DNA of 64,000 nucleotides from Siphonobacter sp. BAB-5405 (lineage in GTDB: Bacteria; Bacteroidota; Bacteroidia; Cytophagales; Spirosomataceae), in assembly GCF_002872335.1 (NCBI RefSeq), contig NZ_NJAG01000022.1, forward strand, positions 61,205 to 125,204, in the 5' to 3' direction. The number at the start of each line of letters is the position of its first letter. Position 1 is the first letter of the stretch. The position numbers and the translations under genes are program-made. Shown in pieces: positions 61,389 through 64,000 of this stretch. The notes below the pieces were generated by a model, which saw nothing but the letters and a program-made list of their open reading frames with translations, was not told where the DNA came from and searched no databases.

Positions 61389-62063
61389 ATGGTACGGGTG
61401 TTACTGGTAGAAGATGATGAAACACTGGGCTTTGTGGTACAGGACAATCTGGTACAGGAAGGCTACGAAGTAGACCTGCAAACGGATGGCAAAGCCGGAC
61501 TCGCAGCTTTTACGGCGGGTACGTACGACGTTTGCCTACTGGATGTCATGCTTCCCGAGCTGGATGGCTTTTCCCTGGCCGAACAGATTCGAGCCAGTGG
61601 GAGTCAGGTTCCCATTATTTTTCTGACGGCCCGTTCATTGAAAGAAGATCGCATTCGTGGGTTTAAACTGGGCGGTGATGATTACCTGACCAAGCCTTTC
61701 AGTATGGAAGAGCTGGTCTTACGAATGGAGGCTATTCTACGGCGGATGGAAGTGCGAACCCCCGAAAGCTACCTGCTGAACTTTGGGGCCTATCAGCTCG
61801 ATACCCGAAACCGACGCCTGTCCTGCGGCGACTTTTCCATCAATCTGACCGCTCGCGAAACGGATTTACTGAAGATGCTGGCTGGACGAGCCAATGAAAT
61901 TATTCCCCGGGATGAAATTCTGGTTCGGCTCTGGGGTAAGAGTGATTACTTCCTGGGTCGCAGTCTCGACGTTTTCGTGAGCCGCTTACGCAAATACCTG
62001 AGTCAGGATAAAACCCTACGCCTGGTAAGTGTGCACGGCGTAGGGTTTCGGCTGGAAGTTTAA
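61389..62063 (+). CDS. OmpR-family response regulator
   Basis: The protein has 224 residues. Receiver domain 1-117: VLLVEDDETLGFVVQDNL, phospho-acceptor Asp in YDVCLLDVMLPELDGF, switch Thr in IIFLTARS and the Lys in YLTKPFS. The C-terminal winged helix (about 128-222) has LTARETDLLKMLAGRANEIIPRDEILVRLWG and SRSLDVFVSRLRKYLS-type recognition sequence. It should be phosphorylated by the kinase encoded just upstream. Candidate targets include the divergent lipoprotein gene. Confidence 0.95.
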   Translation: MVRVLLVEDDETLGFVVQDNLVQEGYEVDLQTDGKAGLAAFTAGTYDVCLLDVMLPELDGFSLAEQIRASGSQVPIIFLTARSLKEDRIRGFKLGGDDYLTKPFSMEELVLRMEAILRRMEVRTPESYLLNFGAYQLDTRNRRLSCGDFSINLTARETDLLKMLAGRANEIIPRDEILVRLWGKSDYFLGRSLDVFVSRLRKYLSQDKTLRLVSVHGVGFRLEV

Positions 62064-62066
62064 GTA

Positions 62067-62996
62067 TTAGCGATTCAACTTTCGCTTGATATTTCGCACC
62101 AGCCCTTCAATGGAATTTTTGTAATCGGTGAAAGGGCTCAATCCGGTGCGGCCTACCAGAGTGTCTCCTAAATAACGATTTTCTACAATCTGCCCCGTCA
62201 GAATATTGGTAGGTCTTCGCATATACATTTTATCGATGGCTACGTCCGACCAGATGGGCGAATAATAGATGCAGTCATTAAAGTAGTAGTGGGTAACCTG
62301 ACTGTGGCGGGAAGCTCCTTCTCTTAAAATAGGTTCACCGCCGTGTAATAAGGTAGCCGCCCAAATAAGTGCCTGGCCTTTCTTTACTTTAAAAACTTCT
62401 TTTTTATGGCCGGTAGCAGCAATCAACTTATGGATAAACTTTTCATATTCTAAATATTGATCGTATTGATTCACGTCTTTAGAACCTTGTAAGCCTACAT
62501 CCGCCATGTCATAATAGGGAAGTTTCTGGCTACCCGGATAGTAATGAAGCGGCCCGTTTGTTTCATCAATATCTTCTAAAGCTACCCAAACGCCACACAT
62601 GAAACGTTCGGGTATGGAATGGAAATGAATGGCATCACTGTGCGTCTTTTGCTGAGATCCTACCCGAAAATTTAGGGTTTGAAAAGGGAAAGGCTCCCGA
62701 CGATACAAGATTCGCAACATATCCAGAATCTTCGGACAGCCCGCTATATCTTTCACCAACGGTGTGATATTCCACGCATCCTGTAGGCGGGGAGAAGTAT
62801 AGTGCGGTTGCAGTAATTCAATGATGCGATCAAAGGTGCTTTCAGGTAAATCTGTATCCAGAATAAGATAGCCCTTTTCGGCGAAATGCCTGACCTGTGC
62901 TTTTGTTGTTTCGTCCAGATTCGATTGCTCAAGATCCAATTCAAAAAAAGGAGAATCAATCCAGGGAAGATTCATTGGGTAAACTTCTTGATTCAT
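62067..62996 (-). CDS. Phytanoyl-CoA dioxygenase (PhyH) family protein
   Basis: The protein has 309 residues. The iron site appears as QQKTHSDAIHFHSIPERF (HxD) and GQALIWAATLLHGGEPI (distal His), with a following Arg (ASRHSQVTHYYF). The sequence MCGVWVALEDIDETNGPLHYYPGSQKLPYY is typical of PhyH oxygenases linked to surface-polysaccharide or lipid genes. It is followed on the same strand direction by the glycosyltransferase region, suggesting a cell-surface glycan cluster continuing beyond the right edge. Confidence 0.88.
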   Translation of the reverse strand: MNQEVYPMNLPWIDSPFFELDLEQSNLDETTKAQVRHFAEKGYLILDTDLPESTFDRIIELLQPHYTSPRLQDAWNITPLVKDIAGCPKILDMLRILYRREPFPFQTLNFRVGSQQKTHSDAIHFHSIPERFMCGVWVALEDIDETNGPLHYYPGSQKLPYYDMADVGLQGSKDVNQYDQYLEYEKFIHKLIAATGHKKEVFKVKKGQALIWAATLLHGGEPILREGASRHSQVTHYYFNDCIYYSPIWSDVAIDKMYMRRPTNILTGQIVENRYLGDTLVGRTGLSPFTDYKNSIEGLVRNIKRKLNR

Positions 62997-63022
62997 AGAG
63001 AGTGATATTAAGGTGTAGGTAT

Positions 63023-63927
63023 TTAAATGGACTGGTCAATTCGGTTCATCAGGGGTACACTGGCAGGAAATTCAAACTTGCGGGCAAACAATAATTCAGA
63101 TTGAATCAACGCTTCGAAATCACGCTCATCCAGTGGATGTCCGTACTTTTCAAGGGGTCGATTCCAATGTGTATAAGTTAGGTTTGTATTACTAATGGGG
63201 TCAATTAAATCAGCCGGAGCATTAACTAGGATAGTTTGGTAAAATGCCTCGTCTGGACATAAAGCATAGGAAAAGTATTTTTCCATAGCCGGATTTTTTT
63301 TACAAAAATCAATCAGATAAAGGCAGGTTTTACGAGTTAAGCGAACCCAATTTGAGCCAAAATAGAGAGGATAGCCTAAGGGATTGCTATTCGGTAATGG
63401 AAATTGACCGCTGGCTTTTAAAACAGTATCTTTTACTCGGTTTAGTAAGGTCTGCCCATCGCTTGGATATTTGATAATTAACTTCTTCGTTAAAAAAAGT
63501 AATAGCGATTGTACCGGCTCAGGTGCTGTTGTAAGTGCGGTTGTTCGAAAGAATAGTAACTCAGAAAATTCGTTTCCGGGTGTTCAAACCAGAATTTCCT
63601 CAGCATGTCATTGCTAACTAATGGGTAGTCCTGAGCACTTAACAAGACAATTCGATGCGTTTCAGGATTTGTCTCAAGCCATTGCTTAATACCAGCCAAA
63701 TTTGACTTTATAAAGGCATAAGAGCCCCATTGACTGACATAACGCTCCTGAACAAAATTAACATTGGGAAAACTGGATACGGCTTTTTCAAAAGCAGTAC
63801 GATCAACACTTTTATCAATCGAAATTAAAAAATTACAGTAATCAGCTTGTAATCGTTCAACGAGGCGTTTGAGTTGTTCAGGGTTTTTATGGGCAAATAT
63901 CAAGTACGTACAGCTAGACGTAGCCAT
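63023..63927 (-). pseudogene. Core-2/I-branching-type glycosyltransferase, interrupted by a frameshift
   Basis: Two reading frames together give one complete protein of about 300 residues. The first (63927-63490) begins MATSSCTYLIFAHKNPEQLKRLVERL and contains RIVLLSAQDYPLVSN, matching Core-2/I-branching N-acetylglucosaminyltransferase-like proteins; it ends LSRYNRYYFF at a stop. A run of seven Ts on the minus strand (63498-63492) sits at the break. Reading on in the -1 frame gives KYPSDGQTLLNRVKDTVL, YPLYFGSNWVRLTRKTCLYLIDFC and then SYALCPDEAFYQTIL, the family's C-terminal part, to 63023. It may be a sequencing error, a pseudogene or slippage expression. Confidence 0.8.
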
Positions 63928-64000
63928 TGCGGAATAAATAGGAAGTGTGGATTCGGGAGCTAAGTTAGGGATAAGTTTAAAAACACCAAGCGATACATCA

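Noticed and set aside
1..64000. tRNA, rRNA, CRISPR arrays, insertion sequences, prophage genes
   Set aside because: Looked for T-arm patterns, regularly spaced repeats, transposase and phage motifs; none was convincing.

Overview
The window looks like a chromosome segment of a Bacteroidota member, most likely order Cytophagales (Spirosomataceae-like). The evidence is two SusC/SusD outer-membrane pairs whose SusC carries an N-terminal STN domain, FecR anti-sigma and ECF sigma genes, a GH92 enzyme, several Bacteroidota-type lipoproteins, and promoters of the TTG-N19-21-TAnnTTTG class. No rRNA, tRNA, CRISPR array, prophage or insertion sequence was recognised. All calls come from reading the sequence; no database search was run.

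Layout. 1-4.6 kb: the start of gcvP (leaves the window at the left), a DUF3467 protein, a small HExxH protein, purK-purE, and a membrane-anchored LysM protein. 4.9-12.2 kb: a small secreted protein and a minus-strand fecR-susC-susD cassette without an adjacent sigma gene. 12.3-21.1 kb: lhgO, a histidine phosphatase, a MenI/YdiI-like thioesterase, a putative carboxylate-use group (RraA-like, BASS transporter, Tat-exported enolase-superfamily enzyme) whose three genes share a start-proximal motif, an orphan ECF sigma factor and a phytase-like lipoprotein. 21.2-36.6 kb: branched-chain amino-acid synthesis: ilvD-ilvB-ilvN-ilvC, ilvA, leuC-leuD-leuB and leuA, plus an AraC regulator and a few unknown genes. 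36.7-52.5 kb: a complete sigma-fecR-susC-susD locus followed by a large FG-GAP/UnbV lipoprotein, a vanadium-haloperoxidase-like lipoprotein and a giant ThuA/PQQ-dehydrogenase/PKD/cytochrome c lipoprotein. 52.6-64 kb: an SDR, two PhyH-type dioxygenases, a GH92 mannosidase, rtcB, a lipoprotein divergent from a two-component system, and a frame-shifted Core-2/I-branching glycosyltransferase.

Main observations. Three leader regions look like transcription attenuators. Upstream of ilvD is a 21-codon leader with 12 Ile/Leu/Val codons; upstream of leuA is a Leu-rich leader. In both, a strong terminator follows, and the leader stop codon lies inside the 5' arm of a competing antiterminator. A third, apparently novel candidate precedes rtcB: a 34-codon leader ORF, an intrinsic terminator just before rtcB, and an 11-bp perfect antiterminator. 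If real, ribosome stalling (for example on damaged tRNAs) would switch on an RNA-repair ligase.

A second theme is a family of intergenic spacers built from short words and their reverse complements (for example GTTTTCAGTTTAC with GTAAACTGAAAAC). They lie between purK/purE, ilvB/ilvN/ilvC/ilvA, leuC/leuD/leuB and elsewhere. Two of them enclose passenger genes, a four-helix-bundle (23S IVS-type) protein and a GxxExxY protein, inserted within the leuCDB order. These may be autonomous versions of a repeat element whose empty copies populate the other spacers.
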